Assembly (NCBI GenBank): GCA_900549285.1
Contig: URNW01000003.1
Coordinates: 1 to 64,000 of the forward strand
Source: an uncultured Mycoplasmatota bacterium
Lineage (GTDB): Bacteria > Bacillota_I > Bacilli_A > RF39 > UBA660
Direction of reading: 5' to 3'
DNA length: 64,000 nucleotides
Below are positions 51,342 through 60,531 of this stretch, in pieces; position 1 is the stretch's first letter; each line of letters begins with the position of its first letter. Under the pieces are notes generated by a model. That model was not told the origin of the DNA. It saw only the letters and a program-made list of their open reading frames with translations, and made no database searches. Position numbers and translations under genes: made by a program.

Positions 51342-51368
51342 TAAAAAGAAAATAGGCTATAAGCCTAA
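51342..51368 (-). terminator. Terminator of tyrS
   Basis: Minus-strand TAGGCT/AGCCTA stem with a 3-base loop, followed by TTTTCTTTTT. Confidence 0.8.
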
Positions 51369-52600
51369 TTTCCTTCTTTTACTAAACCTAAATAATAGTT
51401 TTTCTTTCCCCTTTTAATAATAAGTACTTTCCCATCAATAGTATTTTCTTTATTAAGAATATAATCTAAATCCATAATCTTTTTATTATTAATACTAATA
51501 GCACCAGCTCCAACAAACTCTCTAGCTTCTCTTTTACTATTAACAATTTTACTTTCAACTAAAATATCTACAATAGATTTACCAAGAACAACATCTACAT
51601 TAGGAACGCCCTTTAAAGAAGAAATAACTTCTTCACTAGTAAGGGCCACAACATTCTCACTAAATAATGATTCACTAATTTTAACTGCTCTCTCATATTC
51701 TTCATGACCATGTAAAAAAGTAATAACTTCTTCTGCCAATTTTTTATGAGCAATGCGAAGTTCTGGTTTTTCACTATGAATTTTTTCTATTTCTTCTATT
51801 TCTTCCTTAGATAAAAAGGTTAATTTTTTTAAATAATCAATTACCATATCATCTTCTGTATTAATAAAGAACTGATACATTTCATAGCTACTAGTTTTAT
51901 TAATATCTAACCATATAGCATTCCCTTCACTTTTACCAAACTTTGTTCCATCTTTCTTAGTAATAAGAGGCATTGTAAAACCATAAGCTTCCTGACCAGT
52001 TTTTTTACGAATTAAATCGATACCAGCCGTAATATTTCCCCATTGATCTTGACCTGCAACTTGCATAATACATCCCTTATTTTGATACAACCACAAAAAA
52101 TCTAAAGATTGCATAATCATATAAGAAAATTCTGTATACGTAATACCCGCATCCAATCTTCTTTTAATAATATCCTTATCTAACATATAGTTAATACTAA
52201 AATATTTTCCATAGTCTCGTAAATAATCTATAAAATTAATATCTTTACTCCAATCATAATTATTTACAATCTCAAAACCAAATATTTTCTTTACTTGATT
52301 AGTTAAGGCATCTACATTATGAGCAACTGCTTCTTTTGTAATCATAGCTCTCTCCGCAGTTGGTTTAGGATCTCCAATTTGCCCTGTTGCCCCACCAATA
52401 AGTAAAATAGGATGATGTCCTGCTTTTTTTAGACGACTAGCAATTAAAAAAGAAGAAAAATGTCCAATATGCAATGAATCACCTGTAGGATCTGTACCAA
52501 TATAAAATGTAACTCCTTCACCATTTAATAATTCCTCTATCTTAGGACTAGATATGTCTTTCAAAAGTCCTCTCCACTTTAAATCTTCATATAAATTCAT
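51365..52600 (-). CDS. tyrS: Tyrosyl-tRNA synthetase
   Basis: Class I TyrRS. HIGH motif in GDSLHIGHFSS, tyrosine-binding YIGTDPTG and QVAGQDQWGNI, KMSKS equivalent KFGKSEGNAIWL, and a C-terminal S4-like RNA-binding domain (IVDILVESKIVNSKREAREF, VGAGAISIN). 411 residues, normal. Its ATG overlaps the stop of the aminopeptidase gene (ATGA), so both are under the upstream T-box. Confidence 0.97.
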   Translation of the reverse strand: MNLYEDLKWRGLLKDISSPKIEELLNGEGVTFYIGTDPTGDSLHIGHFSSFLIASRLKKAGHHPILLIGGATGQIGDPKPTAERAMITKEAVAHNVDALTNQVKKIFGFEIVNNYDWSKDINFIDYLRDYGKYFSINYMLDKDIIKRRLDAGITYTEFSYMIMQSLDFLWLYQNKGCIMQVAGQDQWGNITAGIDLIRKKTGQEAYGFTMPLITKKDGTKFGKSEGNAIWLDINKTSSYEMYQFFINTEDDMVIDYLKKLTFLSKEEIEEIEKIHSEKPELRIAHKKLAEEVITFLHGHEEYERAVKISESLFSENVVALTSEEVISSLKGVPNVDVVLGKSIVDILVESKIVNSKREAREFVGAGAISINNKKIMDLDYILNKENTIDGKVLIIKRGKKNYYLGLVKEGN

Positions 52601-53802
52601 TTTTTTACCTCCACAAAATTCCCGTCTTTCATTATAACTATTTCTTCCTTATTTTGCAAGACAGCTTTGATTTCTAAATCACTAGTTCCAATAAAGAAAT
52701 CAACATGTAAAGAAGACATATTAAGTCCCATTTCACTTAATTCCTCCTTAGATAAAATAAACCCATCTTGAATACATTCTGCAAAAGATTGTCCAATTGC
52801 TAAATGACAGCTAGCATTTTCATCAAAAAGTGTATTTTTAAATAAAATATTAGTTAAAGAAATTGGACTAGTATAATCAACTAAAGCTACTTCTCCCAAA
52901 TAATGTGATCCCTCATCTGTATCTATAATACCTTTTAAAATTTCTTTTCCTTTTTTCGCATCAAAATCTACTATCCGTCCATCCTTAAATTCTAACCAAA
53001 AATCTTCAATTATATTCCCATTATATAAAAGCAGTTTAGAAGAATAAACACGGCCATTTACTCGAAGTTTATCTGGTGAAGTAAACACTTCTTCTGTTGG
53101 CATATTAACAATATTTTCTCCATCAGCACTTTGAAATAAATAATTTTGAGTTAACCCAATTTCCAAATTAGTTCCTAAAGAATTATGATAGATAAAGTAA
53201 TCAATATTAAGCTCATTTAAATATTTAGCCCTTCTTTTTAACTCATTCATTTTTTCTTTCCAAAGAAGTGTTGGATTTTCCTCTTTAATCAAACATATAT
53301 CAAAGATAATATCCCATAAGTGATCTTCATCATCTTCTCCTAAAATATCTTTTGCCCATATCTTATTAGGTACAGCTGAAATATTCCATTTTATAAGTCC
53401 TTTTAATTGATAATCTTTATATTCTGTAATACTTTTCATTTGATAAGCATAGACTTTACTTAATAAAGAAGCATCAACATCTTCATAAAATCCAGGTAAA
53501 GGAGAAGATAAACTTAAAAAAGCATATCCTTCTCTAGCCATTTTGTTATATATTTTCCGATCCATTATAGGATTATTAACAATTTCTAAAAAAGACTTCG
53601 TTAAGTATAATTCTTTTTGTTTAAAGGGATCATTAATTAAAGTTTTAATATCTGTAATTCCCATTTTACCAGCTTCATCAATAACTAAATCAATAAAATC
53701 TTTAATTAAAGTATAACCAATAATAAAAAGTTTATCTCCTTTTTTTAATTTCAAACATCCTTCAACCAAAAACCTAGCATATTTTCTTTTTAAATCAAGC
53801 AC
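52597..53802 (-). CDS. M29 family aminopeptidase (AmpS/PepS)
   Basis: Cobalt/zinc-dependent aminopeptidase. Metal-ligand motifs of family M29 are intact: NMPTEEVFTSPD, EGSHYLGEVALV, NASCHLAIG and SLHVDFFIG. The GTG at 53802 is preferred: AGGAAGAG lies just upstream and family members begin at this point (LDLKRKYARFLVEGC). An ATG at 53835 is in frame but sits inside the T-box terminator. Cotranscribed and coupled with tyrS; release of free amino acids alongside tyrosine charging is a plausible link. Confidence 0.9.
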   Translation of the reverse strand: MLDLKRKYARFLVEGCLKLKKGDKLFIIGYTLIKDFIDLVIDEAGKMGITDIKTLINDPFKQKELYLTKSFLEIVNNPIMDRKIYNKMAREGYAFLSLSSPLPGFYEDVDASLLSKVYAYQMKSITEYKDYQLKGLIKWNISAVPNKIWAKDILGEDDEDHLWDIIFDICLIKEENPTLLWKEKMNELKRRAKYLNELNIDYFIYHNSLGTNLEIGLTQNYLFQSADGENIVNMPTEEVFTSPDKLRVNGRVYSSKLLLYNGNIIEDFWLEFKDGRIVDFDAKKGKEILKGIIDTDEGSHYLGEVALVDYTSPISLTNILFKNTLFDENASCHLAIGQSFAECIQDGFILSKEELSEMGLNMSSLHVDFFIGTSDLEIKAVLQNKEEIVIMKDGNFVEVKK

Positions 53803-53823
53803 TTTTCTCTTCCTTTCTAACAA

Positions 53824-53953
53824 TAAAAAGTCCATAAATAAGGGACGAGTTCACCCGCGGTACCACCCTTAATTTATGAACTTAACTTCATACTCTTTTT
53901 TATTTAACGCATATCTACGATTTAGCTCCAAAGTTGTAAATTTCTTCAACGCT
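53824..53953 (-). promoter_or_regulatory. Compact T-box leader of the aminopeptidase-tyrS operon
   Basis: The minus-strand T-box sequence AAGGGTGGTACCGCGGG is at 53854-53870, and its AAGGG can pair with CCCTT (53840-53844) around the TGG that binds the tRNA acceptor end. A terminator-like GTCC/GGAC hairpin with T5 follows at 53824-53846. Upstream, TTAGCG and CGTTAA can close a short Stem I (about 53952-53912). The whole leader is only about 130 bases, starting right at the preceding gene's stop. Tyrosine specificity is inferred from tyrS; the specifier codon was not pinned down. Confidence 0.85.
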
Positions 53954-53956
53954 AAT

Positions 53957-55804
53957 TTATCTCCAAAAAGTATCTACAATCTCATAATTATCATATTTAT
54001 AACGATTAGATGCTTTATCAGTTGTACATTTATCTAAATTTGTATATTGAGTAGTAAAGTAGAAAGGTACAAAGTAAATACTACTTCCTAAATTACTAGC
54101 ATAATAAGGACTTAAATTACTATAATTTCGAATGTTTACTGAAAGATCAGTATACCAATATCCATTCTGATAATATGGAATATTGACGGAGAATCCAAAA
54201 TTATTAGACTTTAGTGAATATTCTTTAAGCATTGTACCAGAAGTAACAGCTACATTGTATTTTCCTGTTGCTCCTACCATTACAATACCTTTATCATAGG
54301 ACTCTTGATAAGCTCTATTATACATATTAGTAGTTGTCAAATATCCAGCATCTATCACTTTAAGATTTTGAACATGATTAAGATTATAAAAACGTACTTG
54401 CCATGAATAATTCCATGTATTTTGATTTGCTGAAACATAGCTAATAGAATAATAAGTATCTTCTTCTATTTTACAATATTTATTATACTTTTCTTGAACA
54501 TCTTCCCATTTTGCTTCTAAAGTAATATCTTCATAAATGCGGGTATTAAAGTTAAATTTCTTACCATTTAAATACCATCCTACAAATTCATATCCATCTC
54601 TCTTAGGATCTTTAGGTTGATAAGCACGATCTCCTTCCTCTACCCATTGTGTTGCAACACTACTTCCTTTATTAGAATCAAATTTAACTCGATAAGTACG
54701 AACTGTACAAGAGCCATCATCCTGCCATTTAGCATATAAAGTCATATCACTGGTAACTGGAGTATTAAAATCATACTTCTCTGTTAATGCAGAATCTATA
54801 TACCAACCTAAAAAGCGATAACATTCACGTGTAGGATTATTAGGTCTTTTTACTAAATCATTTTTTTCAACTCTTTGAAAATCAACAGATGTTCCTCCAT
54901 TAGATTCAAAATTCACAATAAATGTTTCTGATGGTTTTTGCTCTTCTTTCTTTTCCCATTTTGCTACTAAAACAATTTGCTCTGTAACAGGAGTATTAAA
55001 ATCATATTTTACTCCATTCAAATACCATCCTAAAAATTCATAACCGTAACGATATGGCTCTACATAAGTAGCATAACCACCATGTTTTATAATCTGTGTA
55101 TGAATTACACTACCTCCATTAGAATCAAAAGCTACAGAATGATATACATTTGTCAAACAATTATCATTGCAATTGCCATTATTACCATTTGTACAACAAC
55201 TATCTACATAATTGATATTTACATTGGTATTTTGAGTAATTTCAACAGGACGGCTGTTTCCACTACTTGAGCTATTACTATTACTAGAATTAGTACTATT
55301 ATTAGAATTGTTATTGTTTATAGAAGATGATGGAATTTCTTCTTCATTTATCTCTTCTTTACTACTTTCCTGATTTGTCGTGTTACAATCCGTACAAGTT
55401 ACCTCATTAGAAATAGAAGTAACAATATAATCTGATTTATTATCACAACTTAAATAAACGCTCATTTCATACTCATTGTCCATAGTCTTTGTTGCTTCTA
55501 TGTAACTATTTTGAGTATGGCAACTATTTCCTTCTTCATCCAAAAACTCCACAATCAAATTACGTGCTAGCATCTCATCTAAACTAAGTCGTTCCGAATC
55601 TCCAATTTCTTTAGGTAAATGACTACCTGAAAAATATTCAAACCCCGCATCTTTCATTAAAGTGATATTACTAATATAAGTTTGTTGTGTTAAAAGTGTA
55701 TTATCCTTCTTAGGATAAAGAAGACAAATAAGCACAATAACTCCTACAATAAGTGCCGTAATACCAATAATTTTAAGCCAACTAATCTGATATTCTTTTT
55801 CCAT
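53957..55804 (-). CDS. Membrane-anchored protein with three InlB B-repeats
   Basis: 615 residues: N-terminal transmembrane helix (about 9-30), an outer region, a serine/asparagine-rich linker, a cysteine cluster (CCTNGNNGNCNDNC) and three Listeria-Bacteroides (InlB B, beta-grasp) repeats at about 221-432, each FxSNxGxS...GWYxNGxKxFNTxxxxxxxLxAKW. The C-terminal 180 residues are a separate beta-rich domain of unknown type. No sorting signal, so it is held by the N-terminal helix. Probably a surface or adhesion protein. AGGGTGG precedes ATG 55804. Confidence 0.85.
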   Translation of the reverse strand: MEKEYQISWLKIIGITALIVGVIVLICLLYPKKDNTLLTQQTYISNITLMKDAGFEYFSGSHLPKEIGDSERLSLDEMLARNLIVEFLDEEGNSCHTQNSYIEATKTMDNEYEMSVYLSCDNKSDYIVTSISNEVTCTDCNTTNQESSKEEINEEEIPSSSINNNNSNNSTNSSNSNSSSSGNSRPVEITQNTNVNINYVDSCCTNGNNGNCNDNCLTNVYHSVAFDSNGGSVIHTQIIKHGGYATYVEPYRYGYEFLGWYLNGVKYDFNTPVTEQIVLVAKWEKKEEQKPSETFIVNFESNGGTSVDFQRVEKNDLVKRPNNPTRECYRFLGWYIDSALTEKYDFNTPVTSDMTLYAKWQDDGSCTVRTYRVKFDSNKGSSVATQWVEEGDRAYQPKDPKRDGYEFVGWYLNGKKFNFNTRIYEDITLEAKWEDVQEKYNKYCKIEEDTYYSISYVSANQNTWNYSWQVRFYNLNHVQNLKVIDAGYLTTTNMYNRAYQESYDKGIVMVGATGKYNVAVTSGTMLKEYSLKSNNFGFSVNIPYYQNGYWYTDLSVNIRNYSNLSPYYASNLGSSIYFVPFYFTTQYTNLDKCTTDKASNRYKYDNYEIVDTFWR

Positions 55805-55884
55805 TCTACCACCCTACTTTCCTATATGCCTAGTATATCGTTAATATTCTAAAAAGTCAAGGTAATAGACATAAATTAATCAAA

Positions 55885-55947
55885 ATAAAAAAAACAAGAA
55901 ATACTAATGTCTCCTAAATCGATTCACATCATATATTCTTGTTTTTA
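55885..55947 (-). terminator. Terminator of the YtxH operon
   Basis: Long minus-strand hairpin AAAAACAAGAA ... TTCTTGTTTTT followed by a T tract. Confidence 0.7.
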
Positions 55948-55955
55948 AAAAACAA

Positions 55956-56390
55956 TTACTTACTAGATTTAGATAATTTCTTAGGTTCTTCTTCTTTTAA
56001 CTTAGCGGTAATAGATTCTAATGTTTTAATAGTAGATTCTTTTACTTCTCTTGCAGCAGCCTCAATTATAGGAGTCCCTTTTTTTACAGCATATTGAACT
56101 AGTTCATCTGCTTTCTTCTTAATTTTTTTTGATCCTTCTTTGATCTTTTCTGCTACTACTTCCTTATCTAAATTTTTAAGATCTTCTTTAATTTCATTTA
56201 CTTTATTTTCAATAGTTTCTTTTACTTCTTCAACATCAATATTTTTAGCTTTATCAATTAAATTATCCATTTTCTTTTTTAAATCTACCCTTGTTTCTTT
56301 ACCACTTTTAGGAGCAAATAAAATTCCTAAACCTAATCCAATACCAGCACCTAATAAAAACTTACCAAATCCACTTTTATTCTTACTCAT
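55956..56390 (-). CDS. YtxH-domain protein
   Basis: 144 residues. The N-terminal GKFLLGAGIGLGLGILFAPK then SGKETR is the YtxH signature (short membrane helix plus APxSGxxxR). The rest is a lysine/glutamate-rich amphipathic helix (about 35-140). YtxH proteins are small envelope proteins linked to general stress in Bacillus; function unclear. ATG 56390 with GGAAGAGG upstream lies inside the end of the DUF948-like gene. Confidence 0.85.
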   Translation of the reverse strand: MSKNKSGFGKFLLGAGIGLGLGILFAPKSGKETRVDLKKKMDNLIDKAKNIDVEEVKETIENKVNEIKEDLKNLDKEVVAEKIKEGSKKIKKKADELVQYAVKKGTPIIEAAAREVKESTIKTLESITAKLKEEEPKKLSKSSK

Positions 56391-56679
56391 CTTCCTCTTC
56401 CTTTCTTTTCTTATTTTTCTTTCTAAAAAACAACTTTGATGCAAAAGATGATAAACCATCTACTACTTTATCAGTAATAGCAACTAATTTATCAGTAGTA
56501 AAATCAACTATTTGGAACAAACCATTTAAAGATTCCACTTTCTCATTTACATCATCCACAACTTTTTCTACCTTGTTAATCGTAATAATTGACTTAATTC
56601 CTAATATAATACCAATAACCAATAAAATAATTAATAAAATATAAATGATAATTGGTAAAAAAGATAACCAAAAGTCCAT
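56383..56679 (-). CDS. DUF948-like small membrane protein
   Basis: 98 residues: one N-terminal transmembrane helix (about 8-30) then an amphipathic helix (VEKVVDDVNEKVESLNGLFQ) and a highly charged KKNKKRKEEEDE tail. DUF948 proteins commonly stand before YtxH genes, as here. Its start overlaps the stop of the charged protein gene by one base. Confidence 0.7.
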   Translation of the reverse strand: MDFWLSFLPIIIYILLIILLVIGIILGIKSIITINKVEKVVDDVNEKVESLNGLFQIVDFTTDKLVAITDKVVDGLSSFASKLFFRKKNKKRKEEEDE

Positions 56680-57575
56680 TATTTTTCCTCCTCTCTATTC
56701 TCATACATTGAATCAATTAAATCAAATAAATCATTTTCAAGAGTATCATTTTCCAAATTACTCTCATGTTTTTCTTCCTTTACTGGATTTAATTCTTCTT
56801 CATTTTCTAATGGTTCAATCTCAGAAAATGATTTATCAATCTCATCATCAATGGCATCATTAATATTAATTACTTCATCACTACTATCTTTTAATAATTC
56901 ATCAATTGTTCTAGCTTTTTCTATTTTTTCTTCTAAAACTTGATCCATTACAAGCTCTTCATCTTTTATATCAATCTTTTCTACTGTTTTTTCTTCTGAG
57001 GAACCAAAAGCTTTTTTTCTTACAGTATCCACATCTAATGTTCTTGAAGGAACCTCAGTTCTTGTCGTAATTTCATCAGGAGTATAATTTTTATCTAAAA
57101 TACCATAAACAGGACTAATAATGGGAGATGGTTTAAATTTTTTTACCTCTTTTGTTTCTTCTGGCTTTTTATAGTCTTTTCTATATTCTGGTTTATATTC
57201 ATTTTTTTTCTCTGTTTTTCTGCGCTCATGTTCTAATACATTAGTAGTTCTTTTTTTAGGAACAAAACTATCAAACTCTTCCTCATCAAAAGCTGGAAAA
57301 TTAAAAGTCTTTTCACTCTTAAAAAGTTCACGCTCACTTACAACATGATCATTATCCGCATTAAAACGAACTTTATCTTCCATTTTCTTTTCTTCACGAA
57401 TTACAGGCTCCAAATGATCATAATTTTGATAATTTGTTACTTTTACTTCCTCTTTTTTAGGTAATTCTTTATATTCTCGAACCACCTCAGGCTTTTTTCC
57501 TTTTTTTTCAATAACCGGAATTTCTACTTCTTCCTCTTCAAATAATATGTTTTTAAGTTTACTTACTAAACCCAT
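56679..57575 (-). CDS. Highly charged cytosolic protein, unknown function
   Basis: 298 residues, mostly glutamate, lysine and aspartate, probably disordered, without signal or membrane helix. A single ordered-looking motif stands out at about 150-168: FKPSPIISPVYGILDKNY. Such an island in a disordered chain suggests a docking peptide. N-terminal MGLVSKLKNILF may be amphipathic. AAGGTGG precedes ATG 57575. Cotranscribed with a lipoprotein upstream and membrane proteins downstream, so a role at the envelope is likely. Confidence 0.7.
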   Translation of the reverse strand: MGLVSKLKNILFEEEEVEIPVIEKKGKKPEVVREYKELPKKEEVKVTNYQNYDHLEPVIREEKKMEDKVRFNADNDHVVSERELFKSEKTFNFPAFDEEEFDSFVPKKRTTNVLEHERRKTEKKNEYKPEYRKDYKKPEETKEVKKFKPSPIISPVYGILDKNYTPDEITTRTEVPSRTLDVDTVRKKAFGSSEEKTVEKIDIKDEELVMDQVLEEKIEKARTIDELLKDSSDEVININDAIDDEIDKSFSEIEPLENEEELNPVKEEKHESNLENDTLENDLFDLIDSMYENREEEK

Positions 57576-57588
57576 AATATCCACCTTC

Positions 57589-58221
57589 CTAATTTACATA
57601 ATCCGGATCTCTTATTTCATCAGTTACTTCTATATCTTCTGTAAATTGTAAATAATTATCACTACCTACAATCTCAAAAATGTCATATTTTTCTTCAGAT
57701 GATTCAAAGATATCTTCACCTAAATAATTTTCAATCACACTATTATTATACGTAATTGATGTTAATATGCTCATAGCATATGCAACAACCTTTTTAATAT
57801 CTTTTTCATATGCTACTACTTCTATTTTAGCATAATTATACATAATTTCAATTAAATATTGATCATTTTCATAATTATTTATTTCTATAAAGCCATTTTT
57901 ATCTTGATGAACCAAACTTGCAGAATAATAAGCCTCTTGATTCACCGTATAAGAAAAGCCAATTTCACTATCATAACTTACAATATCTACATATAAATAA
58001 TAAAAATACTTTTGATCACTAATAATTTCATTAAATTCTTTACTTGATTTAATAAATAACCCTTTAGGTAAATAATAACGATAGCCATTTCGATTCACAT
58101 TAGTAGTATGAACTCGACTATTAATAGAACTACTTAGAATATGATCAAGACTACTATTTTCAATGCTACTACATCCACTCAAAAGGATCAATATAACTCC
58201 TAGCAGGAATAGCTTTTTCAT
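57589..58221 (-). CDS. Lipoprotein, unknown function
   Basis: 210 residues with a short signal helix and lipobox LLSGCSS (Cys17). The outer domain has many tyrosine/isoleucine strands (FYYLYVDIVSYDSEIGFSY, AYAMSILTSITY). No family recognised. First gene of the group leading to the charged protein and the DUF948/YtxH pair. Confidence 0.75.
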   Translation of the reverse strand: MKKLFLLGVILILLSGCSSIENSSLDHILSSSINSRVHTTNVNRNGYRYYLPKGLFIKSSKEFNEIISDQKYFYYLYVDIVSYDSEIGFSYTVNQEAYYSASLVHQDKNGFIEINNYENDQYLIEIMYNYAKIEVVAYEKDIKKVVAYAMSILTSITYNNSVIENYLGEDIFESSEEKYDIFEIVGSDNYLQFTEDIEVTDEIRDPDYVN

Positions 58222-58284
58222 AAATCCTCCTACAATTCATAATTATAAACAAAAAAATAAGAAAAATCAATCCAAAAAAAAGAG

Positions 58285-58722
58285 TTACAAATATTGTTTA
58301 AACTCTTCTCTATTATGTTCTTCTGTTTCTAAAAGTCTTTTAGCAAGATTCAAAATCTCTTCATCTTCCCCATTATATTGATTTAACTCAGCTGTAATTT
58401 CTAAAACACCTTTTTGATTTCCTTCCATCATCATCTTAGCAATTTCTTTATCACTTTTATTGATACTCATAGCCTCAGCCATCACTTTACTGCTAAGCTC
58501 TTTTAATTTACTAATTTCTTCTTCTTTCGCCCCATATTTAATCAGAATACCTTTAGCATCTTTTAAAAACTTTTCATACTCTTTTCTTTGTTCCTCTACT
58601 AATTTAGCAAGATGACTATCTTCAAGTTTTTTTATTACCGTATCGATATCAATTAATCCCATTTGAGCATTCTGATAAATTAAATTTAAAAAAATAATAT
58701 TTTTGTTTTGACGTTCTTTCAT
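58285..58722 (-). CDS. Helical cytosolic protein, ferritin-like in pattern
   Basis: 145 residues, all helical: a NIIFLNLIYQNAQMGLIDID start, an EEQRKEYEKFLKDAKGILIK segment and a AKMMMEGNQKGVLEITAELN segment ending NREEFKQYL. I recall similar small proteins annotated only as domains of unknown function in Clostridia. No catalytic motif. ATG 58722 with GGGTGAT upstream. Confidence 0.6.
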   Translation of the reverse strand: MKERQNKNIIFLNLIYQNAQMGLIDIDTVIKKLEDSHLAKLVEEQRKEYEKFLKDAKGILIKYGAKEEEISKLKELSSKVMAEAMSINKSDKEIAKMMMEGNQKGVLEITAELNQYNGEDEEILNLAKRLLETEEHNREEFKQYL

Positions 58723-58770
58723 ATAAAAATCACCCACTATTATAATGGATGATTTTTAAAAATATATACC

Positions 58771-60405
58771 TTAAACTTCTTGAACTACTGCAATAATCAT
58801 AGGTTTACATTCTGTTTCTTCAAACAAATACTTAGATAATTCATCACGAATTTCCGTTTTAATCTTGTTAAAATCAACATAATTAGGTGTAATATTTCTT
58901 TCAATTATAGCCTCACTAATTCTTTTTATTTCCTGAATCATTTCTGCTGAATCTTTTACATAAATAAACCCTCTTGTGGTTACTTCTGGACCAACTAGTA
59001 ACACTTTATCTTGTTTAGAAATAGTGGCACTAATTAAAACAATTCCATTTTCACTCAACATTTCACGATCTTTAATAACAAGTTCTCCAATATCATCACT
59101 AGACTTACCATCAATTAAAGCATCTCCTACTTTAATCTTTTCATTTTTATCCTCTAATTCACCATTTATAAAGGAAATTGCTTCTCCATTTTGTTTTAAA
59201 ATAATATTTTCACGAGGGATACCTAAAGAATAAGCAAGGTCTGCATTTCCAACCATATAACGATATTCCCCTTTAACAGGCATGTAATACTTAGGTCTCA
59301 TAAGTTTAATCATTTGCATTAAATCTTCACTAGAGGCATGATGTAAAATTGTTTTATCTTTGGGAATATTAACAATCTCACAACCATACTCAGCTAGATC
59401 ATTTTCTAATCTCACTAAAAGTTTTTCGTTACTATCATATCTAGGTTCCGCAAAAACAATTGTATCATTACTTTTAAGCTTAATAAATTTATCATATCCA
59501 TTTAATATTTTTGACATTGCAGCATAAGGACTAGCTTTATCATCACAAATAAGTAAAATAGCATTATTATCATTAACATTAGATAAATCACCAAGCATAT
59601 CTTCTGCAATTGATAAATAATTTTCTTTTAATCCAAAATTCACAGCATTTTGTAATTTCTTTCCCATAATAATAACTTTACGGTGAGAATTAACTGCAGA
59701 TGCAAATATTTCTTCAATCGTATATAGGTGCGTTGGTAAAACCATAAACATAATTCTACCTGTTGCATCCTTAATTGCTTTTCTAAAAATATCAATTAAC
59801 TTATGATTAGGTGAAGTATGCCCAATATTTTCACTAAAAACCGATTCGCTAAGCAAACACAATACTCCTTGCTTACCAACATAAGCAATTTTACCCAAAT
59901 CCATATCATAAGCCCCCATCATAGACGGATCAAAAATAAAATCACCTGTATAACAAATAGCTCCATCTTTCGTATTTACCACATACATAACTGCATCTGG
60001 TGCACTATGAGATACACTGATAGGAAAAATACTAACATGGCCAAAATTCATCTTTTTATGAGCTTGAATTTCGACAATATTATTTGCATTTACTCCATTT
60101 TCCATAAGTACATACTTAGTAAACTTAGTAGCAAATACTTTAATATTTGGAATTTGTGAAAGTAAATCTGAAGCAGCTCCCATATTTTCCAAATGACCAT
60201 GCGTAATAAATAGCCCCTTAATTCTTTTTTTATTTTTAACTAAATAAGAAAAATCAGGAATAATATAATCGATACCAAGCATATTTCCACTAGCATATTT
60301 AAGTCCACAATCAAAAATAAAAATATCTTTATCTATTTCTATAATATACATATTTTTACCATTTTCATCTAATCCACCCAGACTAAAAATCTTTATTTTA
60401 CTCAA
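58771..60405 (-). CDS. RNase J-like protein with changed active site
   Basis: 544 residues: metallo-beta-lactamase domain, beta-CASP domain and C-terminal domain in RNase J order (SLGGLDENGKNMYIIE, TGDFIFD, LLSESVFSENIGHTSP, GIVLISATIS). The metal motif HGHxDH reads HGHLEN (69-74) and the later HxSGHA and PVHGEYR read HASSED and PVKGEYR, so several metal ligands are missing. It resembles RNase J2-type partners with little activity of their own. The TTG at 60405 is preferred (GGAG nine bases upstream); an ATG at 60420 has no site. A catalytic RNase J should exist elsewhere. Confidence 0.88.
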   Translation of the reverse strand: MSKIKIFSLGGLDENGKNMYIIEIDKDIFIFDCGLKYASGNMLGIDYIIPDFSYLVKNKKRIKGLFITHGHLENMGAASDLLSQIPNIKVFATKFTKYVLMENGVNANNIVEIQAHKKMNFGHVSIFPISVSHSAPDAVMYVVNTKDGAICYTGDFIFDPSMMGAYDMDLGKIAYVGKQGVLCLLSESVFSENIGHTSPNHKLIDIFRKAIKDATGRIMFMVLPTHLYTIEEIFASAVNSHRKVIIMGKKLQNAVNFGLKENYLSIAEDMLGDLSNVNDNNAILLICDDKASPYAAMSKILNGYDKFIKLKSNDTIVFAEPRYDSNEKLLVRLENDLAEYGCEIVNIPKDKTILHHASSEDLMQMIKLMRPKYYMPVKGEYRYMVGNADLAYSLGIPRENIILKQNGEAISFINGELEDKNEKIKVGDALIDGKSSDDIGELVIKDREMLSENGIVLISATISKQDKVLLVGPEVTTRGFIYVKDSAEMIQEIKRISEAIIERNITPNYVDFNKIKTEIRDELSKYLFEETECKPMIIAVVQEV

Positions 60406-60531
60406 AATAATCAACTCCATTTCAAAAAACAATCATAAAATAAAAAAGTTTTAAGGCAAAAATATTATATCAAAAAACTAAAATGATTGCAACAGCGATT
60501 GTTTTATTTAAATTATAACAAAAAAAGAAAA

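Noticed and set aside
53803..53835. Aminopeptidase start at ATG 53835
   Set aside because: This ATG lies in the T-box terminator hairpin; GTG 53802 has a proper ribosome binding site and fits the family N-terminus.
59818..60159. Plus-strand open frame inside the RNase J-like gene
   Set aside because: Antisense to a clear coding gene, no ribosome binding site and no recognisable protein features.
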